The notes under the pieces were generated by a model. That model was not told the origin of the DNA. It did not search any database and saw only the letters and a program-made list of their open reading frames with translations. A stretch of DNA of 64,000 nucleotides from Marisa cornuarietis (Eukaryota > Mollusca > Gastropoda > Architaenioglossa > Ampullariidae): contig SMMW01000555.1 of the NCBI GenBank assembly GCA_004794655.1, positions 9,197,001-9,261,000 on the forward strand, given 5' to 3'. Positions 50,469 to 62,592 of this stretch are shown here, piece by piece. The position numbers and the translations under genes were made by a program. Within the stretch, counting starts at the first letter, position 1. Each line of letters starts with the position of its first letter.

Positions 50469-53461
50469 TTCGGCGAGCGAATAGAAAAAATAACAACAGA
50501 AGCAAATCCGTGCGAGTTTCGTCGACGACATCTTGGCAGAAAGACGACAACAGGGCCTTTCAAGAAAGAAAAAAGCTGGTCCTACTACACATCATGAGAC
50601 TGTTCTGAGGGGGCTACACGGATGCCGAAAGCAATGGATGTGCTGACAATCGAGGCACGAAGAACATCTGACCGGAGTCGACAAGAGCCCCCACCTGCAC
50701 CCAAGCGCACTGACTGCCAACAAAAAAGTGCGGAAGCTTTCAAGTCTCCAGAGTGACAGAAGGAAGGCCAGGGGGACAAAGGGAGAGAATAGAAATGAAA
50801 GAAAGAAAAACAAAAACCGATTGATGCAGAACTTACTTCGGGACTGTGTGGTTTACCTCTAGGTCTAACTCCGAACAAGACTGTATATGTGTATTAACCT
50901 GGAACTGCTTTTGCTTGTTCGACTGGTTGTTGCTAATGGTTACCGCCATTGAGTTTGTGACTGCTTTTTCCATGAAATCTGACAGGTTACATCCAGTACT
51001 ACTGCTATTATATGTATAATATTACAAGTATAAACTAGATGTGTTTCTATTTGCAGACATGACATGCATACAGACCTAGGTGCAGAAAGTTACACCTGCA
51101 CGTAAGTCCAAGACATTTACACCTACATACAGACAAACTCGGTTGAGCCACCTTGAGGTAAGGGTAGGTAGGAGTATACTCTGTAAACTTCAACTGCGTT
51201 ATAAAATACCTAGAGTTATGCATCTTAAGGATCGACAGAGTTTTAGAGAGAATACTTGTTTTTTCTTGCCAAGAAGTGGTCAAAGACGATGGGTAGTTAT
51301 ATAAAAATGGCAAAGCGGTTATTTACATTTATTAACGAGCTCTGAATGTGCACTGTGCACGAAGTCTGAACAGTGATTGAAAAAAGGACCAGATATTTTT
51401 TTAAGTAGCAGGCACGGGCGGCGAAGGCAAACCTACAGACAATCGGACAGAAAGACCCAAGGATAAACAAGTGAAGATAACTACTCTGAAGTCAATCAAC
51501 TGAACAGTAAAAACTCTCACCTTGTGTACACATCTAATAATAAGGCTGCGCTCACCTTTTCCTCTCTAGGGAGAAAGAAATACACAAAAATAAAATCTAA
51601 GATATATTAATATAATGACTACAGAAAGGTAGAATAATTAGAATGAAAGAAGAAAATGGTCTGCTAGGTTAGACAATATGTCAAAGAGCTAGCCAGTGTC
51701 TTGGAAATCCCACATCCTTATTCAGTGAAGCTGATAATCTACGAATTGATAAGACTCAGACAGCATCACATCATGAAGGTTATGAATCGAAGCTGACACT
51801 GATCGTTGTAACAAAAAAAAAAAAAAAGAAGCCCTTATCTCTAATCCTCGTGGCCTCACTCCGTGTTCAAACTTTGCACGTGACCCGTGTTAGGGTCACT
51901 GACCGATCTTTTGGTTCTGGTAACCACACGCGTGGAAATATTTCAGCGCGTCGCTTCTTCGCTGTTCTCCATAAACAAACACTTACACACAAGCAAATAA
52001 ACAAACAAAATAAACGAATTAAAGGAAACAAAGCAAACGAGAGGTTGCCCAGAGTGGGCATTCAGCGATGTTGTATGCTGCTGTGCAATGTTGTCACTAG
52101 TCACTACCCTTCATCAAACTCCACCAGAGGTATCTCCTCTACCCGACTTCTTTCCTATGCGCTTATATTCTCGCGATTGCCTCCTGTCAGGCATTATTTC
52201 CCATCATGCATGGGGAATAACTTTAATTCAAATACTGAATGTTGGTCAGTGGGTCTACCTGGTTGTAACTGTGTTGCAGTGGATTCAGCGTATTGCACTC
52301 AATGAAACAGCGTTAGTGTCGGGATGGGAGGGGGGGGGGGTGAGGCTGGCCCAGGAAAGCTATTGTTTCTGGCTCGGAGATAATTCCCTTGATGTGTCAA
52401 ATCAATTAAAAAGAGAGCTTTTTCAGTGTTCATGGCTTATTGGTCGATCTGTAGCTCTCCCGCTTGATTCGAAAAGAAGAAAATATTTATATGCACGCAC
52501 ATTTGAAAACATACGTGCGCGCACGCACACACACACACACACACACACACAGATGTACGTGCGTGCGAGATCTGCGTGACTCACTACTCACTCACCTGGA
52601 CACTCACACTGTAGCAGTGAGTGGCATAAACAAGGGGAGTTACCGCATTGTAACTTTGCGAGGGTTGGCACAGTCATGACTCCCAGCCTCTTGCAAGCAG
52701 TCTTATGGTCCGAGTTTTGCAACCTTCCACGTCTCCTAACATTCGGTAAACAAGGGATTCTTTTTTCAGTGATATCCGTAAATTGTTGTTGCCAAGACGC
52801 CTTTTAAATGTTGGAAGCTTACGCAATGATCAGCGACAACTACTACAACGCCCCACCCGAGTCCATGTAGGGTTTGTCTGTATATCTGTCTTTAACTATT
52901 ATTAGATTAATCATCAGCACACTGAGAGAGAGAGAGAGAGACAGGGAGAGAGAGAATGTGTGTATCTCATCTTTTATTGGTTGTTGTCCATTTGGAAGAT
53001 TAAAGCAGACTGAGTATAAAACTTTGTTGAATGTACTTTGTTGTCAGTTCGCGCAGACCAGCAGTTAAACAAGGCTAACGCCTCCTTTTTAATCATTTCA
53101 TACCTCACATATTTTTAATTTTGTGTAAGCAGAATGTATGGCTGTTTACTTTGCATATGAAATTTATAATCTAAGGAAACATTACACCTTTAGTATTCCT
53201 AAATATTCCTAAAACGTATATCTGTAATGTTGACATTACAACAACATACATTGTAATCATGTCAGTACTTATGTCGTCGTCTCACTCACAAGTGGCATTT
53301 CATGTTTGTATTACAGTTTTGTACTGTACAACTAAACATATTTCTAAGAGGCAAACTGAGAACTGGTGAAACTTCTAGTACATAGTTAAATTGTTTACGC
53401 AATGAATTTGTAAAGGTTTATTTTTATGTTGCATGTTCTGCATTCCATAAAAGTAAATAAA
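50469..53461 (+). other. Probable 3' UTR / downstream region of the 49884 ORF
   Basis: No coding signal. AATAAA hexamers on the plus strand at 51589-51594 and 53456-53461 are candidate polyadenylation signals; which is used cannot be told from sequence. Also holds a short (AC)n array at 52519-52551. Confidence 0.35.
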
Positions 53462-53639
53462 AGCATTTACTGAATTGTAGTACATTGAGTAGCAAAATTT
53501 CTAACCACAAAGCGCGTGTTTCTGTTGGCTGTGTGACATAAAAGAAAGCCTAATAGGGATTACGACATCCCAGTGGAGTCACAGTCTACTTGCTCTTCGT
53601 GTGAATGCGTGTGTGCATGCATATCAGTTTTAGATTCTA

Positions 53640-53715
53640 TTTTTGAATAATAATAATAATAGTGAAGATTTTTATAGCGCATATTCACACTCATAGAGAG
53701 CATGCTCTTAGCGCT
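53640..53715 (-). mobile_element. LINE 3' tail, minus orientation
   Basis: Reverse complement reads 'AAGCGCTAAGAGCATGCTCT' then 'GAGTGTGAATATGCGCTATA', close to the tail at 44890-44935 ('GTGCTAAGAGCTCGCTCCGT', 'GAGCGTGAGTATCCGCTATA'). Same family, 5'-truncated. Confidence 0.6.
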
Positions 53716-54087
53716 TAAAACGAGGAAGAGACGTGGACTAAGTAGATACACAACAAAGGGGACGAAAAAAAAACGACAGTACTGACAAAACAGAAAACAA
53801 AAGGCATCAAGTAACAGGAACAGAGAAATATAGTGATTCTGCGAGAAAGATGGGTAAAGTAGCAAGAGGGAAGGGGGCGGGGTTAAGAAGGACTAGCAGT
53901 GTATGATAATAACAGCTCAGTTTTTAAGTACATATCAGCGCATTCTCTCTCTCTCTCTCGCGAACACACACACACACACACAGACACACACACACAAAGG
54001 GTGGGGCAAACTGTACTGATTTGGTCGCTAAACATTACAAACTCCACTTTCTTCATTTCCTGCCACCATTCTTAGTATCTGTAGTAA

Positions 54088-54088
<1 letters not shown>

Positions 54089-54150
<62 letters not shown>
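54089..54150. repeat. (AAT)n microsatellite
   Basis: About 20 units. Confidence 0.97.
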
Positions 54151-54153
<3 letters not shown>

Positions 54154-54559
54154 AAAGTGAAAAATATACAAACTCTGAAGTCTTCTGACTTACAATAGTT
54201 TATAATTATTGAAACACAAAGGCTCCTTTTTCGCAGATATATTTCATAAAGCAGATGGTTTGGTAACGCTGACGTGCAAACACAAGGGAGAGAACCATTA
54301 TAGTATTAAAGCAAACAACCAATGATTACCTCCCTTTAGTCTAACAATTCAAGACGCCTTTTATTGTCTTTTTCTGTTGACAACAGAGATACACATTTTT
54401 CTTTGTTGGGAGCTTCCGTAGAACAAAAATGCAGTCACCCTCAATCCCAATACAGAGTTCCACAGCCATTCATTGACGACTGTTTGAGGCAGACCGTGAT
54501 TAGTGTTTCGTGTTACTAATATTAAAAAAAACAACAACATAATGTTCAATGGTCAATCT

Positions 54560-54790
54560 TGATCAGGAGTAAGAGGTATTTGACGAAAGCACTCTAACCA
54601 TGGCCACTTGTGTCCATCAGAGGATATTATTTAGAAATGTTGATGTAGTGGGTGGCAGCGGTCTCTGATGATGGTGACAGCTTTTAACCTCACAGCCCTG
54701 GTGCATAGATCTTCTAGTGGCTTGTGTGGGAAAGCCAATGTTCTTGTTAGCAGTCTTGACCACCCTCATTAAGCAATGTTATCCTTAATA
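54560..54790 (-). mobile_element. Probable LINE RT C-terminal remnant
   Basis: Minus-strand reading gives 'PLEDLCTRAVRLKAVTIIRD' and 'RCHPLHQHF', the pattern (RAxxKAxxIxxDxxHPLH) often seen near the end of non-LTR retrotransposon polymerases. Stops interrupt it. Confidence 0.4.
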
Positions 54791-55419
54791 AAGAGAACGC
54801 CGAACCTCGAGACGGACTGGACTTTAAAATGCTCTCCATCAGCTCGAGGTACCCCGACTTGGGGATGGGGTTGCTGGCCCCGAAATTCTTCAGTTGTGTC
54901 GATCACCATTAATTACACCATTGTCTTACTCACAAGAGTGATTGGAGAGACTTTCATTACGTTTACCTGTATCGTTTTGCACTGAAATTAGTAGCCTGAT
55001 AATCAAAACACACACACACCCCTTACTTTTAAAACACACATTAGTGTCACAGGTCACCGTCATCTGCATGGAAGTCAGACTGACAAGCTGGGAAAAAAAG
55101 AGAAGGGTTTCGACGGATTAGACCTTTATAATTTTAAGCATTCCTTCTCTTTTTAATCCAAAACACGCACATACGTCCAGTCTGGGGGACATTAGAGACA
55201 AGAGGATGAAAGGGACGATGGGACATGAAGATGGTGCCCGCTCGTTCAGGTCCAAGCTCGTCAACATGTGTACGCGGATTTTAAGTTCTTACATAGAAAG
55301 AAAAAGTAGCTTGGAGTTTGTATGAGACGCTTACTACTCTATTTAAAAACTAATGGGTTGTTGACAGGATCTTCTCCAGACTGTCTCTGACATTAGGATA
55401 CCTCGAACAATATACTTAC

Positions 55420-55485
55420 TCCAGAAAACACCATGAGCAGGAGAGCCAACTGTACGAACTTCTTCTCACCTTTCCTGACTTTCCT
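55420..55485 (-). CDS. Candidate 22-codon exon with hydrophobic segment
   Basis: Acceptor TTTTCAG| and donor GGA|GTAAGT enclose exactly 66 nt, phase 0 to 0, encoding RKVRKGEKKFVQLALLLMVF plus S-G: a basic stretch followed by a short hydrophobic helix, as at the cytosolic edge of a membrane segment. No flanking exon found. Confidence 0.3.
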
Positions 55486-57354
55486 CTGAAAACGGTCAAC
55501 GCAATTTTATATTCACATTACCACAGTGATGTTAACAAGAGAAAAAATGTGAGAGATTAGAAAACAAATCCTTAAATGGCCGAGAAATTATAGAGACAGC
55601 AAACTTCTAGCAACAATTTTCTAAGCAGTGTTTCTGTCGAGTTATCCCGACTCGTGTTATTCTGAATCCCGTTGTTTATGTAGTCGCTGAGCTATTTACA
55701 TCAGGTACACTATCCTAAGTTTGGAATTAAAGAGATTTTCGTGTCTAAAAATCAAATAATATTATAATCATATTAAAATACATTTACTAAATGAGCCGGT
55801 TTTGAATTATTGAAGTGAAATTATTTTAAGGCATGCACAAATTTTTGTTTTTTTATTTCTTTGTTTGTTTTAAACTTAAGTTCATTCTTCAATTAAGTAG
55901 AAAAAAAATTTACAAATTGTTTAATAAAAAAAATTAAACTTAAAATATTTTTGTTATAACTGTTTGAATTTCTCTTTACTGTCTTTCCATGTGATGTGAT
56001 GGGATTTGTGTGTGTGTTTCATTAAAAGGTGAAGTAAAGAAGAAGTTAATAAACAACAATAAGTCGTTGAGCAAAATAGTCATAGTAGGAAAATACAACA
56101 GGCATTGAGGAGTGATTGAAAGATTTCTCTAGACTATAGAGTGTAATTCTAAAATGCCACCAAACCACGCTCGAGTAACACGTGCACACACATAAAGGAC
56201 ACAAAGAATGGCGAAGAGTCAAGCTGCGTGGGCGGGTGTCGATTAACTGTCATGGCGGAGGACCGCGAGAGACGTCGTGAGTACACGAGAAGTCGGCTTC
56301 CTCTCGTGTTGTGTGCAGGTAGGTCTGTCTCCTCCGACAGTCGTTAGTGACGGGGATTTTGAAGTGGTCTGGTCTTAAAGAATATCGACATAAACGGCTA
56401 GCCATATTGACTTTAGTCAGTCATTACATTACTTGGCCGCACGTGCATGTCTGTGTGTGTGTGGGGGGGGGTTGGTGGGTGGGTGGGTGCGGGGGAGGGT
56501 GGGTGAATGTGTCAGAGTGTGTGGAAGAAAAAAACAAAGATAAAAAATAAACAAACTAACAAAGCAAAAACGCAAAGACATCTTGAGAAAGAAAAGTAAT
56601 AGAACACTTAGAGATTAAAAATAAGGGAAGAAAGCACTTAAAATCAAATAACTTAAGAACAAAATTGGACAAAGCTTTGTTTTATAACTTACACGAAAGA
56701 CAAACTTTCACACAGTGCTCTGTTGTACTGCAGGCTTGAGGTCCTGCTGCTCATGCTTCAGACAGCCTCATGCCAGCTGGCAACGTAGCGAGAACAGCGT
56801 TCTTGAGACCACTCTTCTCTATTCTTCTGGCGGGCTTGGTTCTCCTAGAGCTTGCTGCCAATTTTTTTAATTCTTTAACTACGTTTTTAAATTAAAGTGG
56901 CCTGCAAGGCTCACTCATTTGAGAAACTCCTGTTACAACATACCGTCAAGAGAACAAAAACAAAACAAAGCAAAACAACCCCCCCTCCTCAAAGATCCGC
57001 TATTAATACTGTTTTCCAATCAAGGTGCTATTATTACTTTCAGGCATAACGCAACCCCTTCAATAGACCAGCATGACAGTAAGTAACTCTGAAGTGAAAA
57101 GGAAAGTGAAACACTGAGAATATTGCATAGATTATCGGTACACACATTTTTAAAAAAGAGGAAAACAGGCTTCGCTTTTGGCAGATGTTTGAAGACCGAG
57201 AAGCCAGGTGAGATTTATTATACAAATAACCCGCTGGAGTAAAATTAAAACCAGCAATAACATTTTCTCAAGCGTCCATCAGCAATTTGAATGGGAGATG
57301 TCTGAGGGGACAGGAGTCTACAACAGCAACGACAACATAATAAAGTGAACATAT

Positions 57355-57405
57355 ATCGCCATATCCCAGCCCTATGGGAAGTTCATGGTGCTGTACAAAG
57401 AACAC
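57355..57405 (+). mobile_element. Short interspersed element fragment
   Basis: Shares 'CATATCCCAGCCCTA' and the 'TGGTGCTGTACAAAG' end with the element at 6080-6130. A related 'GGCGGAATCAGGGCGCTTAC' stretch follows at 57775-57800. Confidence 0.45.
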
Positions 57406-57869
57406 ATGAGATGTAAATTAAATAAAGAACAGGGCTGTTGTTCTGAAGATGACAGCCTGTTCTTAGACCAAGATGTCGATGGGTCACAGTATGGATCTAC
57501 AGACCGGACAATCGTTTGTCAAACGAAGAATAAATCGATCAACAATCAAGAACGAGGCTAAAATCGTCAAGAGATTGCTGGTATCCACGTGATCACATTT
57601 CACCAGAGACTTTGGACTAAAATGTTAAAAAATATGACTTTTTAGCGATGATGTATGGTCCATCGTAGTGAGCACAGATGAAGAAACTGTCATGGTGTCA
57701 GTTCAAGAAGACTGGCTCCAAAAAGTTAAAATCAGTAAATAAAAAAAGTTTATTTTAGAGCTCCTTATCCCACCAAAGGCGGAATCAGGGCGCTTACATG
57801 CATGAAGCTGCACGAGCATACACTAATTAATCACCTTTTTACAAATCAAAATACTCATCCAATCTCTTT

Positions 57870-57874
57870 CTCTT

Positions 57875-57957
<83 letters not shown>
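57870..57957. repeat. (CT)n(CA)n microsatellite
   Basis: Compound array. Confidence 0.95.
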
Positions 57958-57958
<1 letters not shown>

Positions 57959-59430
57959 GTTTAAGGAACCCGGAATACCCTGAGAAAATCACCAACGGTC
58001 AGCCCTGTAAACGGGTGTCACAGATAGAGGCATAGCGGAGCCGAAATACGAACCCTCGACCCCTGATTCAAACTGTCTCGGTTGAGTGTTTGTTTCAATG
58101 TTATTAACGAAGCTTCTACTATTGCAAGGAACTGTGGGTCCCTGTCTGTCATTCCACTTTGAGATGAAGTGATGGTTTCCCTGGTTTGCTTTGAACATCT
58201 CCCGATGGGATCTTCCACATGGCAAACTTGATTGCGTCACTTCCAGGTATTCATTTATCTCTTCAGTGCTGTCAGTAACGGATAGTCTGGATGTCATTAG
58301 GCCTAACTTACTTTCTTGCTGTAATTTTCCTGCGTTTGGTGAGTGGTAGTCACTATTGCTTTAACGTGGAAAGTGACAACAATACGAACAGAGAGGCATA
58401 GTAGCGAGAGAGAAAAAAGGGAGAAAAAGCAAAGAGGGAGGGAGAGAGAGAAAAAAGGGAGAAAAAGCAAAGAGGGAGGGAGAGAGAGAGGGCGAGAGAG
58501 AAAGAAGGCAAGATAAGGAAAATGGATCATGAAGTAGGAAAAAGTTTCTAGACAGGGTAACATAAATAACAAGCTCTCTCCTTTTCTCTTTCTTTACCTC
58601 CCTCTCTCTCTGTCTGTTTATCTCTCTTAACTTTTTTAGTTCTCTTTCAGTACAAAGCCGTCTTTCAACATACATGTTAAAAATTACTTCTAAACATGCT
58701 TTGGCGCAATAAACTCTATAACTCATAGAATAAGAACAACAGATCAAGCCGTATCCTGTATGACAAAAACAACAATCTGCAGCCTGCATCTTTCATGTCA
58801 CGTGACTTCGTTCAGCTGACACATTGTGGAGGTGGAGCTGTAGGACAAAACAAAAACACAGATAAAATGTCAGACATCGGAATCCGTTTTCATGAATACA
58901 TGATCACTGAACAGTAAAACGAGCTGAACACTTTGAAAAGGGACAGGATACCTAAATGTCCGTTACTGTCTTAGTTGAGTGAATGAAACGTTGTTGGACC
59001 AATAAACGTGTTGTCCGACATCTTTTGTATTTACGTGTCATTGCCACATTAATATGTATTTATAAATCTAATGGGATGCATATTTAGGTGCTGGGCGTCA
59101 AGACCCTCAATAAATAAATTACTTGTTTTGAAGTTGACTTGTTTCTTGTGGGGTTTTTTTTTCGAAAACGAGCAAAAACGTTGTATGACTTTATTGTATG
59201 AGACGGGGGGGAAAAGCTCGTAAAGCAAAGAACCATGAATTTATGGCTGAATGATAAAGAACTGGCAGAGACAATTGGTGGAGAGGAGAGCAAGAAAGAG
59301 AGAGCGAGAGAGTTAACACATCATCAACCAGTAAGTGAAGCGCAACGAGTCTCCGTCAGCCTCCCACAAAGTAACTCTATACATACCTCCCGTGACGAAC
59401 ACCGACCCTCCACCACATACAAGAAGAAGA

Positions 59431-59694
59431 ATGAAGATTTCTAGCATCCTTATTCTCATTGTACGAGGCGGTTCTTCTGTTCTTCACAGATACCCTGGAT
59501 ATTGCGTCAGTCCTGCCAGTGTTTTAACAGACGGAACGAAATCCCCTTTCAAAGGGGTGTATAAAGATAGCCAGTCTGTCTGCAGATTACAATGCACGCG
59601 CTTGAAACAGCACGTGCAGCAGTGCTATCCAGAGAGTGCGGGCCTTTTGCTAAAGTATATCCCTGGCAGAAAATGCAAGCCAAGTAAAAGATAA
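59431..59694 (+). CDS. Weak candidate: small cysteine-containing, possibly secreted ORF (87 aa)
   Basis: An ATG after an AAGAAGAAGA stretch opens 'MKISSILILIV', a short hydrophobic start, followed by five cysteines ('YPGYCV', 'VCRLQC', 'QQCYP', 'RKCKP') and a basic end, TAA at 59692-59694. The odd Cys count and absence of a clear cleavage site weaken the secreted-peptide reading. It could be an exon of a PAN/apple-like protein or chance. Confidence 0.25.
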   Translation: MKISSILILIVRGGSSVLHRYPGYCVSPASVLTDGTKSPFKGVYKDSQSVCRLQCTRLKQHVQQCYPESAGLLLKYIPGRKCKPSKR

Positions 59695-60917
59695 CTCCAT
59701 TGCGAATGAAGTCAGTCGATGAGGACCTGATGGTAGTCGGGTCATACACATTTTTTTGTTTTATTTGTTTGCCTTTTTCGTTTGGTCCTCCCTCCTGCCG
59801 TGGAGGAACGGATAAGAGCGGAATGGTGATGGAAGAATTGTTCCTGCTTTTCAGCATGTTGATGTGTCCTGTTGATGGTACCGACAGCAGCTACAACTCT
59901 TCGGTGTAGTCTGCACCACAGGAGAAGATGTGTTCGCTGGCAACTGTAGTTGATTGGTTGATGACGTGTATAAATCTGCAAAGCAGATTTGAATGTTTAG
60001 GAAATAAGGGGTGGAGCGGTGTAGAAGATAGGAAAACAATAAGCAGTGACTTACAACTTGTAGCTGAACAGCATCTTATTACTTGGCAGGAGGTTGTTCT
60101 CCTTTGGTTTGACATTCTGGACAGCGAAACCATGTTTAGAGTTTTCTTGCTATGGTTGGGAAACTGAAAGAAAGGGAGTACTCTGAATTTTGTCCTTAGT
60201 TTGAAATAAATTTTATTTTGGAGAGAAGGACAAGTTCATTTACCTAATATCCTCTTGTTTACTATCGTTTTATTCTCGCCTCTATCACGAGCCAGGATGA
60301 ATCGCCATCGTCTTTTCAGACTCGCCTCATTAACACCAACCTAAAATTGTCTCGTTGACCTCTGCCCTCGATAATTGCACGCCACTCAAGCTTCTTCTTA
60401 AAAATAAATTGGAAAAAATATCAACGCATTACTTTTACACAGCTAATGAAAACACTTGGTTTTATTAACCTATCCTTAACTTCTTGGAAGCTAATTTCAT
60501 GCATGACTCGCCTTTCCCTGTAAGCTTGTAGAAACCATGCCCTTAAATTGTTTGTGCATATTTGTGATATCACGTCAGTTATCAAGGGGCCGTACCATAA
60601 GCAATTTTATTTTTGCTCGATGCATTTTTGACAGAAAGGAAACCTTAATTCCAAACTTGGTAAAAAAAACTTCTAAAGGTCGATAAAAACATTTTGTATA
60701 AACATGCTGTGCCAAGAGTCTTTTAAGAGACTACATCAGTGGTGGAGAAGAGGGGATTTGGGGAGAACTGTTTGTGATTTCTCGCCCCCAGATTGCAACA
60801 TATGTTAGCAAATGTGGCCATTAGATTGCTGTAAATATGAAAACATGATGAAGAATCCTGCTGGCAGAGTAAGACATCAAGCGTTTGATCCAAGCGTCTG
60901 GCAAAATTGCTGTTCGT

Positions 60918-60919
<2 letters not shown>

Positions 60920-60976
<57 letters not shown>
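60920..60976. repeat. (GT)n microsatellite
   Basis: Perfect dinucleotide array. Confidence 0.97.
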
Positions 60977-60979
<3 letters not shown>

Positions 60980-61253
60980 ATTAGTCATTTTGCCTGCACC
61001 TTTAAGAATTTTTTCGGTGTGATTAATTTTTTATCTTCTCTCGTTTTTTGAGTGCCATGTGACCGGTCTTCATAAAGCGTATGCGTTAAAGGCGACGTCT
61101 GCAGCGCACGCCCAGTGCAACGGAGCGTGTCAAGATCTGGCTTTTCTCCACATCCTACACCTCATCTCACCCTCCTCCACCGCGTCCTTAGACTATTTTT
61201 CTAGTTTGATGCTTATCCAAGGCTTTTTTAATTAAACTAATTTAAAGGAAAAC

Positions 61254-61311
61254 ACTCACTCACTCACTCACTCACTCACTCACTCACTCACTCACTCACT
61301 CACTCACTCAC
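61254..61311. repeat. (ACTC)n microsatellite
   Basis: About 14 tetranucleotide units. Confidence 0.97.
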
Positions 61312-62506
61312 AGTAAAGCAAAATTTCGTAGCTACAGGCTGTAGAAAGAGAGGGAGTTTACAGGGATCTTCCATTGAAAAAGTCACAGAAGACTTGGTAG
61401 GTCCGAACCCTAGGGATTAGTGTTGGACGTGTACAGCCATACTGCTCAAGGGTTGTAACCGGCCTCGTCAGAACAGCGGCGGAGTGGAAGCAAGGGACAC
61501 GGAAAGGGTAGGGGAAGGAGGAAAGAAGTGAGAAGGTAGCAGATTATGTCCCTAGTCTGAAAGCAGCTCGCTCCTGACATTTGCCAGGCGGACTGAAGTT
61601 AATGTGCCGCGGACTGTTGTGTGCACGCTCTTCAGGCACCCGTCTGCATACCCACACTTCCCCTTCCATCCACACGACCACCCCTACACACCTCCCTCCT
61701 CAGCAGTCATGGACTGTTAACTCCCTTTTCGCTTAAGTTCTGCAGATCCCTGGACCTAACTAAAGCATATGACAGGGCATGCAGGGATTTACCAGGCACA
61801 GAGCACTCCCTTATCTGAAGTCGTTTGGGGGTTTAGCAGCCGTCGCGTGCCTGGCGATTTTGTCAGAGTTGGCAATAAAATCGACAGCAAAACATCTCGC
61901 TTCTTTGCTCAAAGAAGAAGAATAAGAGGAAAAGTTTTTCTAAAAGAGGGACTTGCTCTGAGAATCTAGGCACTTGAGTGTGTTGTAGAGACATTATTAT
62001 AAGTGGAGTTAAATTGAGGGACGGAGCTAAAGTAGGGGCTAGGGGGGGGGAGATGGGGACGGGAGACACAGCTTATTACCAGTTGGCTGCTTGAAACAGA
62101 GTGCGATGAGATGAAGATAACCCAGCAAGCAAACAGCACGTCAGTCAACGAGCATTGTCTCGAGTTCCATTCACGACCGTCTAACGTTTTAAGTGCGCGT
62201 TATGATTTAGCGCCGACACACGTCATAATCTCGCATCAGTCTCGGGACGCGAGAATAGCTTGTGCGGCTTTTTTGTTTTGTCTCCCGTTAGGTGCCTGCC
62301 GCGTCGGTGCGGTATGTCGTGATGTGGTCTCCCCCGAGTTTACGAACCTCCGTCACCCTGCTGCTGGCGCCACAGTCGCTAAAGACTCTGTTGTTGCTGC
62401 TTTTGGTGAAATGTTCTTCTTTGAGCATCGCTGGAACAGACCCCACAGCGATGATTGCAGCCGTCTTTTTACCGACAGAATATTTTTTTCTCTTTCGTGT
62501 GTCTCG

Positions 62507-62522
62507 CTCCTTCTCTCTTTCT

Positions 62523-62590
<68 letters not shown>
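62507..62590. repeat. (CT)n(GT)n microsatellite
   Basis: Compound dinucleotide array. Confidence 0.97.

Positions 62591-62592
<2 letters not shown>

Larger units (their letters stand above)
55486..59430. other. Mostly non-coding stretch
   Basis: Holds the interspersed fragments and microsatellite listed plus a purine-rich imperfect duplication at 58400-58500 (two copies of a GAGAGAGAAAAAAGGGAGAA unit). No exon seen. Confidence 0.45.

Noticed and set aside
54800..54905. Minus-strand open stretch with 'NPIPKSGYLELMESILK'
   Set aside because: No acceptor or donor in a consistent place and it borders a LINE remnant, so probably chance or repeat-derived.
58018..58110. tRNA-like box B (GGGTTCGTATTTCGGCTCC on the minus strand), possible tRNA-derived SINE
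   Set aside because: No matching box A or cloverleaf found by eye and no second copy in the window; not reported as a feature.
61740..61800. 'DLTKAYDRA' reverse-transcriptase-like scrap
   Set aside because: Too short to call an element; mentioned only as content of the right end.
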